A stretch of 47,976 nucleotides of DNA from an uncultured Allofournierella sp. (GCA_944382775.1 CALWNI010000013.1:1-47976), one strand, 5' to 3'. Positions 1 through 8,134 are shown, counted from the first letter of the stretch. Numbers and translations: made by a program. The notes: generated by a model not told the origin, from the letters alone.

Positions 1-38
1 GCTCTTTTCAGCAGCTTGCCGTTCCTGACGGCTTAGTT

Positions 39-68
39 ATATTATCATATCCCAACCCCAAATGTCAA
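39..68 (-). promoter_or_regulatory. Sigma-A promoter reading off the left edge
   Basis: On the minus strand a perfect -35 TTGACA (63-68) is followed after 18 bases by TAATAT (39-44). The start point would be near position 32, so the transcript leaves the window almost at once. The first transcribed bases can form a small hairpin (GCCGT/ACGGC, about 16-30). The gene it serves is outside the window. Confidence 0.7.
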
Positions 69-162
69 CACCTTTTTTAAAACTTTTTTATTTTATGTAT
101 CGGTGCATATCCAAAAGGGATAACACACAGTTTGTCCACCTTTGAATATGCATTCACGAACA

Positions 163-837
163 TCACTCTGCTAACAATTGTCCTCTCATGCTCTTTAGTA
201 TTTTTCGTTCTCTTCTCGATACCTGTACCTGTGTTGTTCCAATAATCTGTGCGGTTTCGCTCTGTGTCTTTCCAGAAAAGAACCGCAAAAAGATCAATTG
301 TCTATCCTCTGCCGAAAGTGCCGATAAAACTTCCTGCAAACTAATTCGATCTGCCAACTCCTCTTCCGGTGATTCAATCGGGATATCCACTTCTCTGCCG
401 TTTTCATCATCCGAAACAGGCGTCAAAGACAATGCCGGCTGATTTGCACGAATCGCCAATGCTACCTGTTCTGGTTTTGCATCCACAATTTGTGCAATTT
501 GATTAATTGTAGGTTCATTGCCCGTTTGTTTCATCAAACGCTCTCTCGCTGCGCTTACTTTAAGTCCCAATTCTTTTACGGATCTGCTTACCTTTACCGA
601 ACCGCCATCGCGAAACAGCTTTTTGATTTCTCCCAAAATCACCGGAACCGCATACGTTGAAAACTGCACCCCTCTTTCCTCGTCAAAACCATCATAAGCT
701 TTAATTAAGCCCATGCATCCTGCCGAGTACAAATCATCATACTCAATTCCTCTTCCGCGAAACCTACCTGCACAAGCGTGCACCAACCCAAGATTATTTT
801 CAATGAACTTCTCCCGTGGTCCTAATACTACCGGCAT
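163..837 (-). CDS. sigF: RNA polymerase sigma-F factor (forespore)
   Basis: This 224-residue sigma-70 family protein is the first forespore-specific sigma factor of endospore formation. Region 2 is clear (SAGCMGLIKAYDGFD then GVQFSTYAVPVILGEIKKLF), and the C-terminal region 4 helix-turn-helix contains SQTEIAQIIGT-like residues (here SETAQIIGTTQVQVSR). Start is ATG behind a GGAGGG ribosome binding site. It is the last gene of the three-gene operon spoIIAA-spoIIAB-sigF, in the order known from Bacillus and Clostridium. SpoIIAB, encoded just upstream, would hold it inactive until SpoIIAA is dephosphorylated. A hairpin lies over part of its ribosome binding site. No hairpin terminator is visible after the gene in the remaining 162 bases. 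Confidence 0.95.
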   Translation of the reverse strand: MPVVLGPREKFIENNLGLVHACAGRFRGRGIEYDDLYSAGCMGLIKAYDGFDEERGVQFSTYAVPVILGEIKKLFRDGGSVKVSRSVKELGLKVSAARERLMKQTGNEPTINQIAQIVDAKPEQVALAIRANQPALSLTPVSDDENGREVDIPIESPEEELADRISLQEVLSALSAEDRQLIFLRFFSGKTQSETAQIIGTTQVQVSRRERKILKSMRGQLLAE

Positions 838-847
838 GAGAAGCCCT

Positions 848-876
848 CCTTTCTTTCTATAATATGTAAAGAAAGG
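848..876 (-). promoter_or_regulatory. Hairpin overlapping the sigF ribosome binding site
   Basis: The arms CCTTTCTTT (848-856) and AAAGAAAGG (868-876) are perfect 9-bp complements around an 11-base loop. Read on the minus strand, the hairpin starts directly after the spoIIAB stop codon, and its 3' arm contains the first bases of the sigF Shine-Dalgarno sequence (AAAGGAGGG). The structure could damp sigF translation relative to spoIIAB. The pairing is visible; the effect is inferred. Confidence 0.45.
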
Positions 877-1311
877 TCATTCTCTTGATTGCAATGTTTT
901 GGTCATCACCACACGCGTGCCTTTTCCGGGTTTACTGGTTACTTTGATTTTATCCATAAAACTCTGCATTACTGCAAACCCCAATCCGGCACGTTCTTCC
1001 GGGTTTCCCGTTGTATACATTGGCTGCATCGCTTGATTTACATCAGTAATTCCAATCCCTTTATCCGCCACCGTAATTTTAATTACCCCGCCATCATACA
1101 AAGCAGCTGTTAAATATACCAAGCCAACCTGGTCAGGATATGCATGTACAATACAATTAGTCACCGCTTCGCTTACTGCGGTTTTCACATCAGCAAGTTC
1201 CGGAACCGTTGGGTCAGCCTGTGCCAAAAAGGCAGCTAATGCTCCACGGGCAAACCCCTCGTTCACACTTCTGGAGTAGAAACTGATTTTCATCAGATTA
1301 TTTGCTTTCAT
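877..1311 (-). CDS. spoIIAB: Anti-sigma-F factor / serine kinase SpoIIAB
   Basis: This 144-residue GHKL-fold ATPase-kinase binds sigma-F and phosphorylates SpoIIAA. The ATP-binding motifs are intact: N-box with E48 and N52 (SEAVTNCIVHAYP), G1 box D83-x-G-x-G, and G2 box GLGFAV near 109-114. Length matches the family (about 145). Start is ATG behind AAAGGAG. It sits 15 bases downstream of spoIIAA and 39 bases upstream of sigF. An RsbW-type kinase is the only close alternative, and the flanking spoIIAA and sigF genes make SpoIIAB the better name. Confidence 0.95.
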   Translation of the reverse strand: MKANNLMKISFYSRSVNEGFARGALAAFLAQADPTVPELADVKTAVSEAVTNCIVHAYPDQVGLVYLTAALYDGGVIKITVADKGIGITDVNQAMQPMYTTGNPEERAGLGFAVMQSFMDKIKVTSKPGKGTRVVMTKTLQSRE

Positions 1312-1326
1312 TTTGATGGCTCCTTT

Positions 1327-1623
1327 TTATTTATAATCCACACGTGCCAAATCCAACATTTTCTTAATCTGGTCTGGCGCTTGCTGTACCACCAATGACC
1401 CTTCCATCGCCTGCATCCGTTTTGCTCTTCCTAAAATCAACCCAATTCCCGAAGAATCCATAAAACTTACATTTCCAAAATCCAGTACAAGCTGCATTGG
1501 CATACAGGCAGATATTTCCGCATCAATCAGTTGTCGAAGCATCTGCGCCGAATGGTGGTCAATTTCTCCACTCAAATATGCCGCCAGCAAGTCCCCGGAA
1601 CTGGTAAAACTTACTTTTGCCAT
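1327..1623 (-). CDS. spoIIAA: Anti-sigma-F factor antagonist SpoIIAA (STAS domain)
   Basis: This 98-residue STAS-domain protein in its dephosphorylated form displaces SpoIIAB from sigma-F. The phosphorylation motif MDSSGIG is present, with Ser57/Ser58 at the position of B. subtilis Ser58. I chose the ATG at 1623 because AAAGGAG lies just upstream; the reading frame stays open to 1728, but that extension crosses the folC terminator hairpin and has no family similarity. It is the first gene of the spoIIA operon. I could not identify a convincing sigma-H promoter in the 110 bases between folC and this gene. Confidence 0.94.
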   Translation of the reverse strand: MAKVSFTSSGDLLAAYLSGEIDHHSAQMLRQLIDAEISACMPMQLVLDFGNVSFMDSSGIGLILGRAKRMQAMEGSLVVQQAPDQIKKMLDLARVDYK

Positions 1624-1650
1624 AATTACTCCTTTCACATCCTTGCTTTG

Positions 1651-1695
1651 TATAAAAAGAAAACCTGTATATCGGTAGTTACCAATATACAGGTT
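1651..1695 (-). terminator. Intrinsic terminator of folC
   Basis: The minus-strand hairpin AACCTGTATAT / ATATACAGGTT (arms 1685-1695 and 1662-1672) is followed by the U-rich TTTTCTTTTT. It lies between the folC stop and the spoIIAA start, separating vanZ-folC from the sporulation operon. Confidence 0.85.
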
Positions 1696-1733
1696 CTTTA
1701 TTGCGCATTTTGCCGCAGCAAGTCGCATACTTT

Positions 1734-3008
1734 TTATTTTTTAAAATACTTTTCCAATTCCGGCCTTGCCTCTGCTGCCAAGTACAACGAACCGCAAATT
1801 AACAAATCTTTTTCTTGTTGCAAAGCTAACTCCAAGCCGTGCTGCACACTGTCACAAACCACTGTCTCTTTTTGTGGGCAAATCTTTTTTACGCAATCCG
1901 CCAACGCTGCTGCCGACATTGCCCGATTACAACAAGGTGTTACTGTATACACCCGATCCACATGCGGCAGTAACATTCTAAGCATTTCTTCGCAATTTTT
2001 ATCCGCCATCATGCCAATTACCGCCACCGGTTGTTTGCATTTTAAGGATTCAAGTGTTCCAACCAACGCCGCCACTCCCGCCGGGTTGTGTGCTCCATCC
2101 AGTAAAACAATTGGATTTTTTCGCATCACTTCCAACCTCGCCGGAAATGTAGCCTTTTTCAATCCCTCACAAATTGCATTATCATCAATTTCATATCCTT
2201 TGTGCCACAACGCCAATGCAACCTCGACTGCCATAACCGCATTGCATACTTGATGCGCCCCTAACAAATTCAAATCGATTAAGTAGCCACCGTAATCGAA
2301 CCGATTTTCAAAGGCACTCATCATATCCAATAGCCGTATGTCTTCTGCATTGGGTCGAATCAACTCTGCTTTTTGCCGAATGCATTCCGCCACAATTACC
2401 CGATGTACTTCGTCATCCTGCAAAGGATACGACACCACCGTGCAGCCAGGTTTTATAATTCCGGCCTTTTCCGCTGCAATTTCCTCTAGGGTGTCCCCCA
2501 GCAATTCTGTATGATCCAAATCAATTCGAGTAATGGCTGCCACCAGAGTTCTGCTAACCGCATTGGTTGCATCGTATCGTCCACCTAAACCGGTTTCCAA
2601 AACTCCAATTTGGCATCCTTGTTCATAAAACCAAAGCAACGCCAATGCTGTTACAGCCTCAAACTGCGCTACACCCTCCGGCATCTGCTCTACCGCAATC
2701 CGTACCCGTTCCGCCAGCCGCTCCAAATCTTGCATCGAAATCATTTCACCATTTATCTGGAATCGTTCCCGAAAATCCAGCACATAGGGCGAAATGGTTA
2801 GTCCTGTTTTGTAACCTGCCTCTTTTAGAATGTTTGCAACGAATGTGCAAACTGTTCCTTTTCCGTTGGTTCCTGCCACATGAACAAAATCCATTTGATT
2901 CTGTGGATTCCCCAATAAATCCAATAAGCGATTGATACGCTCCAGCCCTGGTTTCCCCTGCAAACGAGGCAGCTGCTGAAGCCACTCAGTATTCAATGGT
3001 TGTGTCAT
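1734..3008 (-). CDS. folC: Bifunctional dihydrofolate synthase / folylpolyglutamate synthase
   Basis: This Mur-ligase-type enzyme (424 residues, normal for FolC) joins L-glutamate to dihydropteroate and extends the polyglutamate tail of folates. The P-loop GTNGKGT is at 46-52; other family signatures are ITRIDLDHTELLGDT, AAEKAGIIKPG and LDGAHNPAG. I start it at ATG 3008, preceded by CAGGA, which gives a 23-base overlap with the upstream vanZ-family gene and suggests translational coupling. An in-frame start 13 codons upstream is possible but lies deeper in the neighbour. Transcription ends at the hairpin at 1651-1695. No other folate gene is in the window. Confidence 0.93.
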   Translation of the reverse strand: MTQPLNTEWLQQLPRLQGKPGLERINRLLDLLGNPQNQMDFVHVAGTNGKGTVCTFVANILKEAGYKTGLTISPYVLDFRERFQINGEMISMQDLERLAERVRIAVEQMPEGVAQFEAVTALALLWFYEQGCQIGVLETGLGGRYDATNAVSRTLVAAITRIDLDHTELLGDTLEEIAAEKAGIIKPGCTVVSYPLQDDEVHRVIVAECIRQKAELIRPNAEDIRLLDMMSAFENRFDYGGYLIDLNLLGAHQVCNAVMAVEVALALWHKGYEIDDNAICEGLKKATFPARLEVMRKNPIVLLDGAHNPAGVAALVGTLESLKCKQPVAVIGMMADKNCEEMLRMLLPHVDRVYTVTPCCNRAMSAAALADCVKKICPQKETVVCDSVQHGLELALQQEKDLLICGSLYLAAEARPELEKYFKK

Positions 3009-3714
3009 AACTATCCTGAGCCTCCGCTCTTCTCGGTTGATTTTCACGATAATTCATTCTTTTGGGCATGTCTTGTGTCTGAATAACAGAATTGCTTCGT
3101 GGCGTTTGTCTGCTCGGCTCGATACGATATACTTCCTCCTGTTGCAATTCTTCAAACCATTCATCTTCCACAGGCACATCCTCTTGCTGCTCTAATTCTT
3201 CATACTCCTCGTACTCATCGGTGTGATCATGCCGATGAGCAAACACAATGGAGCACATGCGGAAAAACAGCAGCAAAAACAAGGCAATAAACAAACCCAC
3301 ATTAAAGCCGGCAAAGTCAATCCAAACGTCTTTCACGCTGGAACCTCGACCATCCACAAACAGCTGAATGGTTTCGTCTGCTACCGCTGTCGTTAACCCC
3401 AAAAACAAAGGCCAGCTAATATGCCGTACAAAATGTCTTGTGTACACCCGCAAACATAGCATAAACCAAAATCCCATTAACATAAACTCGGTAAAATGGG
3501 CCAGTTTACGAATAACATGCAGCGAAAAGGGCCCCAAGCCTACCGTTCCTGCCGCATTGTTCACAATTTCCTGCACCTGTTCACTCTTCTCACTGGATAC
3601 CGATGCAATTTCTAATGAATTTTGAAAAATAAATACTACGCTGTAAATCAAACAACAGGTAAATAAAATTCGGAACAAAATAAGAATTGGGCTTGTCTTT
3701 TTTCTTTTCTTCAA
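2986..3714 (-). CDS. VanZ-family membrane protein
   Basis: This 242-residue protein has an N-terminal membrane segment (about 9-31) and the VanZ core: S-VSSEKSE region, RKLAHFTEFMLMGF, the DETIQLFVDGRGSSVKDVWIDFAG motif in two parts, and further hydrophobic helices. The C-terminal 75 residues are charged and disordered (runs of Glu, then Arg/Gln). VanZ domains were named for teicoplanin resistance, but most chromosomal members have no known role. I place the start at TTG 3714, behind AAAGGGGGA with 8-base spacing; a farther TTG at 3750 has no ribosome binding site. The 3' end overlaps folC. Confidence 0.8.
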   Translation of the reverse strand: MKKRKKTSPILILFRILFTCCLIYSVVFIFQNSLEIASVSSEKSEQVQEIVNNAAGTVGLGPFSLHVIRKLAHFTEFMLMGFWFMLCLRVYTRHFVRHISWPLFLGLTTAVADETIQLFVDGRGSSVKDVWIDFAGFNVGLFIALFLLLFFRMCSIVFAHRHDHTDEYEEYEELEQQEDVPVEDEWFEELQQEEVYRIEPSRQTPRSNSVIQTQDMPKRMNYRENQPRRAEAQDSYDTTIEY

Positions 3715-3773
3715 AGAAAAATCCCCCTTTCCAATATGCTTTAATTGCAATCATACAAAGATGATTGCACATT

Positions 3774-3802
3774 ATTATAGCACATTCCTCAACCAATTTC
3801 AT
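3774..3802 (-). promoter_or_regulatory. Extended -10 promoter of vanZ-folC
   Basis: On the minus strand TGC-TATAAT (3774-3782) is an extended -10 element with only a weak -35 (ATGAAA at 3797-3802, 17-base spacing). The transcript leader then holds a small hairpin (TGCAATCAT/ATGATTGCA, 3746-3769) before the TTG start of the VanZ-family gene. Confidence 0.6.
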
Positions 3803-3822
3803 CCAAATACTGCCTTTTCTAT

Positions 3823-3854
3823 AAAAACAAAAGCTCCGGAATACTCCGAAGCTT
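3823..3854 (-). terminator. Intrinsic terminator of valS
   Basis: The minus-strand stem AAGCTTCGGA / TCCGGAGCTT (3845-3854 and 3831-3840, one U-G pair) with a GTAT loop is followed by TTGTTTTT. It lies 17 bases beyond the valS stop codon. Confidence 0.85.
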
Positions 3855-3870
3855 CTGTCTTTTCTATCAA

Positions 3871-6498
3871 TTAACCCAGTGCTGCAATGGATTCTTCTAC
3901 ACGAGCTAACTTTTCCTCTGCACGGGCCAGTTTTTGACGAATCTCTTCCACAACCTGTGCAGGTGCTTTATTTACAAAGCCCTCATTGCCCAGCTGACGG
4001 CTAAACATTGCAATGTCCTTTTCCGCAGCAGCCTTTTCCTTATTCAAGCGAGCCAATTCTTTTTCCTTGTCAATCAGCTCCATCATGGGAATAAAGCCGC
4101 GGGCAGCGTGGGTGATAACCTGAACCATACCATTGGTATCGCCGGTGTATTTTTCCGTCAAGCTAACATCAGTAGCAAACGCAAACTTTGCCAGATATTC
4201 ACCACCACGGCTAAATGCATTCACATCATTGGTCTCAATCACCATGCTGGTGCGCTTGGTGGGATGTACGTTCATCTCTGCACGAATGGTACGAACTGCC
4301 TTGATGTAGTCCATCAGCTTTGCAAAATCCGCCTCATCGTCTGCATAGTTCAGCTCCTTGGTGAATACAGGCCACTGCTCTACCATGATTGCCTCACCGG
4401 TACCGGGCAGTGCACGATAAATCTCCTCGGTGATAAACGGCATAAAGGGATGCAGCAGCTTCAAAGCCTGGCACAGTACATATACCAGAACTTTGCGTGC
4501 AGCGTCAGCCTCTTCTGCGTTGGTGGAGTTCAAACGAACCTTTGCAATTTCAATATACCAGTCACAGTAAACTTCCCAAATGAAGTCCTGAACCTTCTGT
4601 GCAGCCAGACCCAGCTCAAACTTCTCCAGGTTATCGGTTACAGTGCGAGCCAGATTGTTCAGTGTGGACAAAATCCACTTATCGCTCAAGTCCAGCTTAT
4701 CCTGTGCGGGCAAACCGGCTTGGAAATCCTCCGGCAGATTCATCATTACAAAGCGGGTTGCATTCCACAGCTTGTTTGCAAAGTTACGGCTTGCCTTAAT
4801 CTTTTCATCCGAGAAACGCATGTCGTTGCCGGGGGTAGAACCCAGAACCAAGGTCAAGCGCAGTGCGTCCGCACCGTACTCTGCAATGATTTCCAGCGGA
4901 TCAATACCGTTGCCCAAGCTCTTGGACATCTTGCGACCCTGTGCATCACGAACCAGACCGTGAATCAGAACGGTATCAAAGGGAATCTTTCCGGTGTATT
5001 CCAAGCCGGAGAAGATCATGCGGGATACCCAGAAGGTAATGATGTCATAACCGGTAACCAGAGTGTTGGTGGGATAGAAATAATCCATATCCTTGGTTTT
5101 TTCCGGCCAACCCAAGGTGCTGAAGGGCCACAATGCACTGGAGAACCAGGTGTCCAGGGTGTCCTCGTCCTGACGAACCGCACCGCCGCACTTGGGACAG
5201 GTGGTCATGGGCTCATCGCTTACATGAATCTCACCGCAAGCATCGCAGTAGTAAGCAGGAATCCGATGACCCCACCACAGCTGACGGCTAATACACCAGT
5301 CACGGGTGTTTTCCATCCAGTGGAAATACTGCTTTTCAAAACGCTCGGGAACAAACTTAATATCGCCATTGCGTACTGCATCAATTGCAGGGCCGGCCAG
5401 AGGTACCATGCGAACAAACCACTGCTTGGAAACCATCGGCTCAATGGTGGTGCCGCAGCGGTAGCAGGTACCAACATTGTGGGGATGAGGCTCAATCTTC
5501 TCCAGATAGCCGCCCTCCTGCAGGTCAGCCACAATTGCCTTGCGTGCTTCGTAACGGTCCAAGCCTGCGTATTTGCCGCAATCCTCAGTCATGTGTGCAG
5601 TATCGTCCATTACCTTGATAATGGGCAGGTTATGGCGCTGACCAACTTCAAAGTCGTTGGGGTCATGGGCAGGAGTAATCTTTACAACACCGGTACCGAA
5701 TTCCATATCAACATAGGTATCGGTAACAATGGGAATTTCCTTGTTCAACAGGGGCAGCAGTACCTTTTTGCCATGCAGATGCTTGTAACGCTCGTCATCG
5801 GGATGGATTGCCACCGCTGCGTCGCCCAACATGGTTTCGGGGCGGGTAGTTGCCAAAATCAAATACTCATCGCTGCCCACAATGGGGTACTTCAGATGCC
5901 AGAAGGAACCTTCCTGATCCTCATATTCAACCTCCGCATCCGAGATGCTGGTCTTACAGTAGGGGCACCAGTTGATGATACGTTCACCGCGATAAATCAG
6001 GTCCTTATCATACAGCTGTTTGAATACCTTTAATACGGCCTTGCTGCAACCCTCGTCCATGGTGAAACGCTCACGCTCCCAGTCGCAAGAACAGCCCAGC
6101 TTTTTCAGCTGACCAACAATGCGGTTGCCGTAGGTGTTTTTCCAGTCCCAAGCACGCTCCAAAAAGCCTTCACGACCCAATGCTTCCTTGGTCAAACCGT
6201 CTTCCTTCATCTTTGCAACAACCTTTGCCTCGGTTGCAATGGATGCATGGTCGGTGCCGGGCACCCACAAAGCTGCATAACCCTGCATGCGCTTAAAGCG
6301 AATCAGAATATCCTGCCAGGTTTCGTCCATGGCATGGCCCATGTGCAGCTGACCGGTTACGTTCGGCGGCGGCATTACAATGGTATAGGGCTTTTTGTTC
6401 GGGTCCGCCTCAGTATGGAAGTAACCACCATTCAGCCAAAAGGCATAGATGTCATCTTCAACACGGGCGGGATCATACAATTTTTCCAGTTCTTTCAT
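3871..6498 (-). CDS. valS: Valyl-tRNA synthetase
   Basis: This class I aminoacyl-tRNA synthetase charges tRNA-Val. The protein has 875 residues, normal for bacterial ValRS. The HIGH-type motif HMGH is at 52-55 and KMSKS at 523-527. The editing domain, the zinc-type cysteine clusters (WCPYC, CYRCG, CDACG with CPKCG) and the C-terminal coiled-coil tRNA-binding arm (about the last 65 residues) are all present. The start is ATG 6498, behind CAGGAGGGAATTCCG. The frame is open to 6687, but that stretch is the T-box leader and is not coding. Expression is predicted to respond to uncharged tRNA-Val. Confidence 0.98.
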   Translation of the reverse strand: MKELEKLYDPARVEDDIYAFWLNGGYFHTEADPNKKPYTIVMPPPNVTGQLHMGHAMDETWQDILIRFKRMQGYAALWVPGTDHASIATEAKVVAKMKEDGLTKEALGREGFLERAWDWKNTYGNRIVGQLKKLGCSCDWERERFTMDEGCSKAVLKVFKQLYDKDLIYRGERIINWCPYCKTSISDAEVEYEDQEGSFWHLKYPIVGSDEYLILATTRPETMLGDAAVAIHPDDERYKHLHGKKVLLPLLNKEIPIVTDTYVDMEFGTGVVKITPAHDPNDFEVGQRHNLPIIKVMDDTAHMTEDCGKYAGLDRYEARKAIVADLQEGGYLEKIEPHPHNVGTCYRCGTTIEPMVSKQWFVRMVPLAGPAIDAVRNGDIKFVPERFEKQYFHWMENTRDWCISRQLWWGHRIPAYYCDACGEIHVSDEPMTTCPKCGGAVRQDEDTLDTWFSSALWPFSTLGWPEKTKDMDYFYPTNTLVTGYDIITFWVSRMIFSGLEYTGKIPFDTVLIHGLVRDAQGRKMSKSLGNGIDPLEIIAEYGADALRLTLVLGSTPGNDMRFSDEKIKASRNFANKLWNATRFVMMNLPEDFQAGLPAQDKLDLSDKWILSTLNNLARTVTDNLEKFELGLAAQKVQDFIWEVYCDWYIEIAKVRLNSTNAEEADAARKVLVYVLCQALKLLHPFMPFITEEIYRALPGTGEAIMVEQWPVFTKELNYADDEADFAKLMDYIKAVRTIRAEMNVHPTKRTSMVIETNDVNAFSRGGEYLAKFAFATDVSLTEKYTGDTNGMVQVITHAARGFIPMMELIDKEKELARLNKEKAAAEKDIAMFSRQLGNEGFVNKAPAQVVEEIRQKLARAEEKLARVEESIAALG

Positions 6499-6530
6499 CG
6501 GAATTCCCTCCTGTTTGTTTGCCGGGGCAA

Positions 6531-6575
6531 AGAAAAAAGACCGCCCCAGATGTGTTAGAACACTTGGGACGGTCT
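6531..6575 (-). terminator. T-box attenuator terminator before valS
   Basis: The minus-strand stem AGACCGTCCCA / TGGGGCGGTCT with a second inner stem GTGT/ACAC is followed by a T6 run. It ends 33 bases before the valS start codon and is the terminator half of the T-box switch. Confidence 0.88.
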
Positions 6576-6787
6576 GTAACATACAAAACCGCGGTACCAC
6601 CCAAATTGCTGTATTAAACAGCCACTCGGAACCCTTAACGCGGGCAAAACGGGAAGAGCTACTCAACCGTTCACTCCACCTGCTCAAAAGCTACAGTACA
6701 CAGCACCTTCTGCCGGGCTTTCACCTGTCCCCGGCTCTCTTCTTCAAAAGGCATTGCCATGCACCCTCTTCATCAGCGCATTTCATG
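6531..6787 (-). promoter_or_regulatory. T-box riboswitch leader of valS
   Basis: The leader carries the conserved T-box sequence GGGTGGTACCGCGG (minus strand, 6589-6602), which forms the antiterminator when its bulge pairs with the free CCA end of uncharged tRNA. Upstream are typical stem I signatures: AGAGAG near 6737, and the apical GGUGAAAG in a CCGGG/CCCGG stem. The terminator at 6531-6575 is the alternative fold. A start point near 6787 follows from the promoter at 6794-6822. I could not fix the valine specifier codon by eye. Confidence 0.9.
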
Positions 6788-6793
6788 CTAATG

Positions 6794-6822
6794 ATTATAA
6801 CAACTCATTGATGCAACGTCAA
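6794..6822 (-). promoter_or_regulatory. Sigma-A promoter of valS
   Basis: The minus strand has TTGACG (6817-6822), 17 bases and a perfect TATAAT (6794-6799). It lies immediately before the T-box leader and 24 bases beyond the pfk stop codon. Confidence 0.88.
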
Positions 6823-6845
6823 TGGAATCCAGGAAAAAATCTCCG

Positions 6846-7922
6846 TTATCCCAGCGAAATTCCCATACGGCGTGCCACTTCCAGCATTCCATGTCCATCG
6901 GGAACCAAACGGCTCTTTCCTGCAATGTCTGCAAGCTTGTTTTCCACTACATGATTGTTTCGCATTGCCACCGTTACACCGTAGCGTTCATGCTCCACCA
7001 ATTTGGCCGCATAGGTGCCAAACTGTGTTGCCAGTACACGGTCGTATGCCGAAGGCGAACCGCCACGCTGCATATGTCCGGGCACACATACTCTGGTTTC
7101 AAAACCGGTCATCTTTTCAATTTGTGTCGCAATGCGATTGGTTGCGGTGGTATAACCCAGCTCTTTTCGGCGTGCCGCACGCTCTTTTTTCTTCATGCGG
7201 GCTTCTTCGTTGTCAAAAGCACCCTCTGCAACAGCAATAATGGAAAAATTCTTCCCCTGCGAAGCACGGCGTTCCACCGCAGCGCAAACATTATCAATGT
7301 TGTAGGGAATTTCAGGAATCAAAATAATATCTGCACCGCCTGCAATGCCGGAATACAAGGTCAGCCAGCCTGCCTTGTTGCCCATTACTTCCACCACCAT
7401 GCAGCGGCGATGGCTGGAAGCGGTTGTGTGAATGCGGTCAATTACCTCGGTTGCAATATCCACAGCGGTATGGAATCCAAAGGTTACATCGGTTCCGTAA
7501 ATATCGTTGTCAATGGTCTTGGGCAAACCGATTACATTCAGCCCCTCTTCTGCCAGTAGGTTTGCCGTTTTATGGGTACCGTTTCCGCCCAAGCACAGCA
7601 AGCAATCCAAACCCATTTCTTTGTAGTTCTGTTTCATGGCAGCCACTTTGTCCACCTGGTCATCGCCAATCACCCGCATCAATTTAAAAGGAGTGCGTTT
7701 TGTACCCAAAATGGTACCGCCCATGGTCAGAATACCGGAAAATTCCGATGGCTCCATCTCACGCCATTGACCGGAAATCAAACCGGCATATCCGTTTGAA
7801 ATACCAATAATCTGAACTTCGTCGCCCATACGCTGATACAACGCTTTTGCCACGCCGCGAATGGTTGCATTCAAACCGGGACAATCTCCACCGGAAGTTA
7901 AAATACCAATACGTTTTTTCAT
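6846..7922 (-). CDS. pfkA: 6-phosphofructokinase, non-canonical active site
   Basis: The 358-residue PfkA-family protein phosphorylates fructose 6-phosphate in glycolysis. The N-terminal GILTSGGDCPGLNA (6-19) binds the phosphoryl donor; catalytic TIDND is at 136-140 and MQRGG is near the C-terminal third. Two features differ from E. coli PfkA. The GGDGS donor loop reads GGNGT (112-116), losing the usual Mg-coordinating Asp. PGTIDND reads PKTIDND, with Lys135 at the position that is Lys in pyrophosphate-dependent and many group III enzymes. Gly115 is retained as in ATP-dependent enzymes. Donor specificity is therefore uncertain. The start is ATG behind GGGAGG. Confidence 0.9.
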   Translation of the reverse strand: MKKRIGILTSGGDCPGLNATIRGVAKALYQRMGDEVQIIGISNGYAGLISGQWREMEPSEFSGILTMGGTILGTKRTPFKLMRVIGDDQVDKVAAMKQNYKEMGLDCLLCLGGNGTHKTANLLAEEGLNVIGLPKTIDNDIYGTDVTFGFHTAVDIATEVIDRIHTTASSHRRCMVVEVMGNKAGWLTLYSGIAGGADIILIPEIPYNIDNVCAAVERRASQGKNFSIIAVAEGAFDNEEARMKKKERAARRKELGYTTATNRIATQIEKMTGFETRVCVPGHMQRGGSPSAYDRVLATQFGTYAAKLVEHERYGVTVAMRNNHVVENKLADIAGKSRLVPDGHGMLEVARRMGISLG

Positions 7923-7947
7923 ATCCGTACCTCCCTAATATAGCCAC

Positions 7948-7984
7948 AAAACCATTGGAATGGTTTATACTGTAAATATAGTAT
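7948..7984. promoter_or_regulatory. Twin dyads in the pfk leader
   Basis: Two adjacent inverted repeats lie between the pfk promoter and ribosome binding site. AAACCATT/AATGGTTT has arms at 7949-7966 with a 2-base centre, and ATACT/AGTAT spans 7967-7984 with an 8-base centre. A 2-base loop is too tight for an RNA hairpin, so a DNA-binding repressor site is the more natural reading. No repressor gene lies next to pfk. Confidence 0.45.
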
Positions 7985-7990
7985 GTGTTT

Positions 7991-8020
7991 AGAATATCGC
8001 TGTTTTTCCTTTTTTGTCAA
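7991..8020 (-). promoter_or_regulatory. Sigma-A promoter of pfk
   Basis: The minus strand has a perfect TTGACA (8015-8020), 18 bases and TATTCT (7991-7996). The predicted start near 7984 falls at the edge of the twin dyads. Confidence 0.65.
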
Positions 8021-8067
8021 TTCTTTTTCCGCCGAAACAAAAAAGTAATTTTTTTCTAAAAAAACTA

Positions 8068-8096
8068 TTGACATTTGCTTTCGATGCAGATATAAT
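8068..8096 (+). promoter_or_regulatory. Promoter of tRNA unit 1
   Basis: TTGACA (8068-8073), 17 bases and TATAAT (8091-8096) match the sigma-A consensus perfectly. Just downstream, CTAAGGCG/CGCCTTAG (8106-8123) can form a hairpin in the pre-tRNA leader. Confidence 0.9.
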
Positions 8097-8134
8097 GATA
8101 AAGCACTAAGGCGAACGCCTTAGCAATCAAATAT

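Noticed and set aside
1624..1728. 35-residue N-terminal extension of SpoIIAA
   Set aside because: It spans the folC terminator hairpin, and the inner ATG has the better ribosome binding site and family N-terminus.
3934..6033. 699-residue open frame on the plus strand
   Set aside because: It is the exact antisense of valS, which has all ValRS motifs and a T-box leader; the antisense product has no domain and no ribosome binding site.
6499..6687. 63-residue N-terminal extension of valS
   Set aside because: This is the T-box leader and terminator; the ATG at 6498 has a clear ribosome binding site.
7948..8020. CcpA cre site upstream of pfk
   Set aside because: The dyads do not match the cre consensus (WTGNAAVCGNWWNCW); kept only as an unassigned operator candidate.
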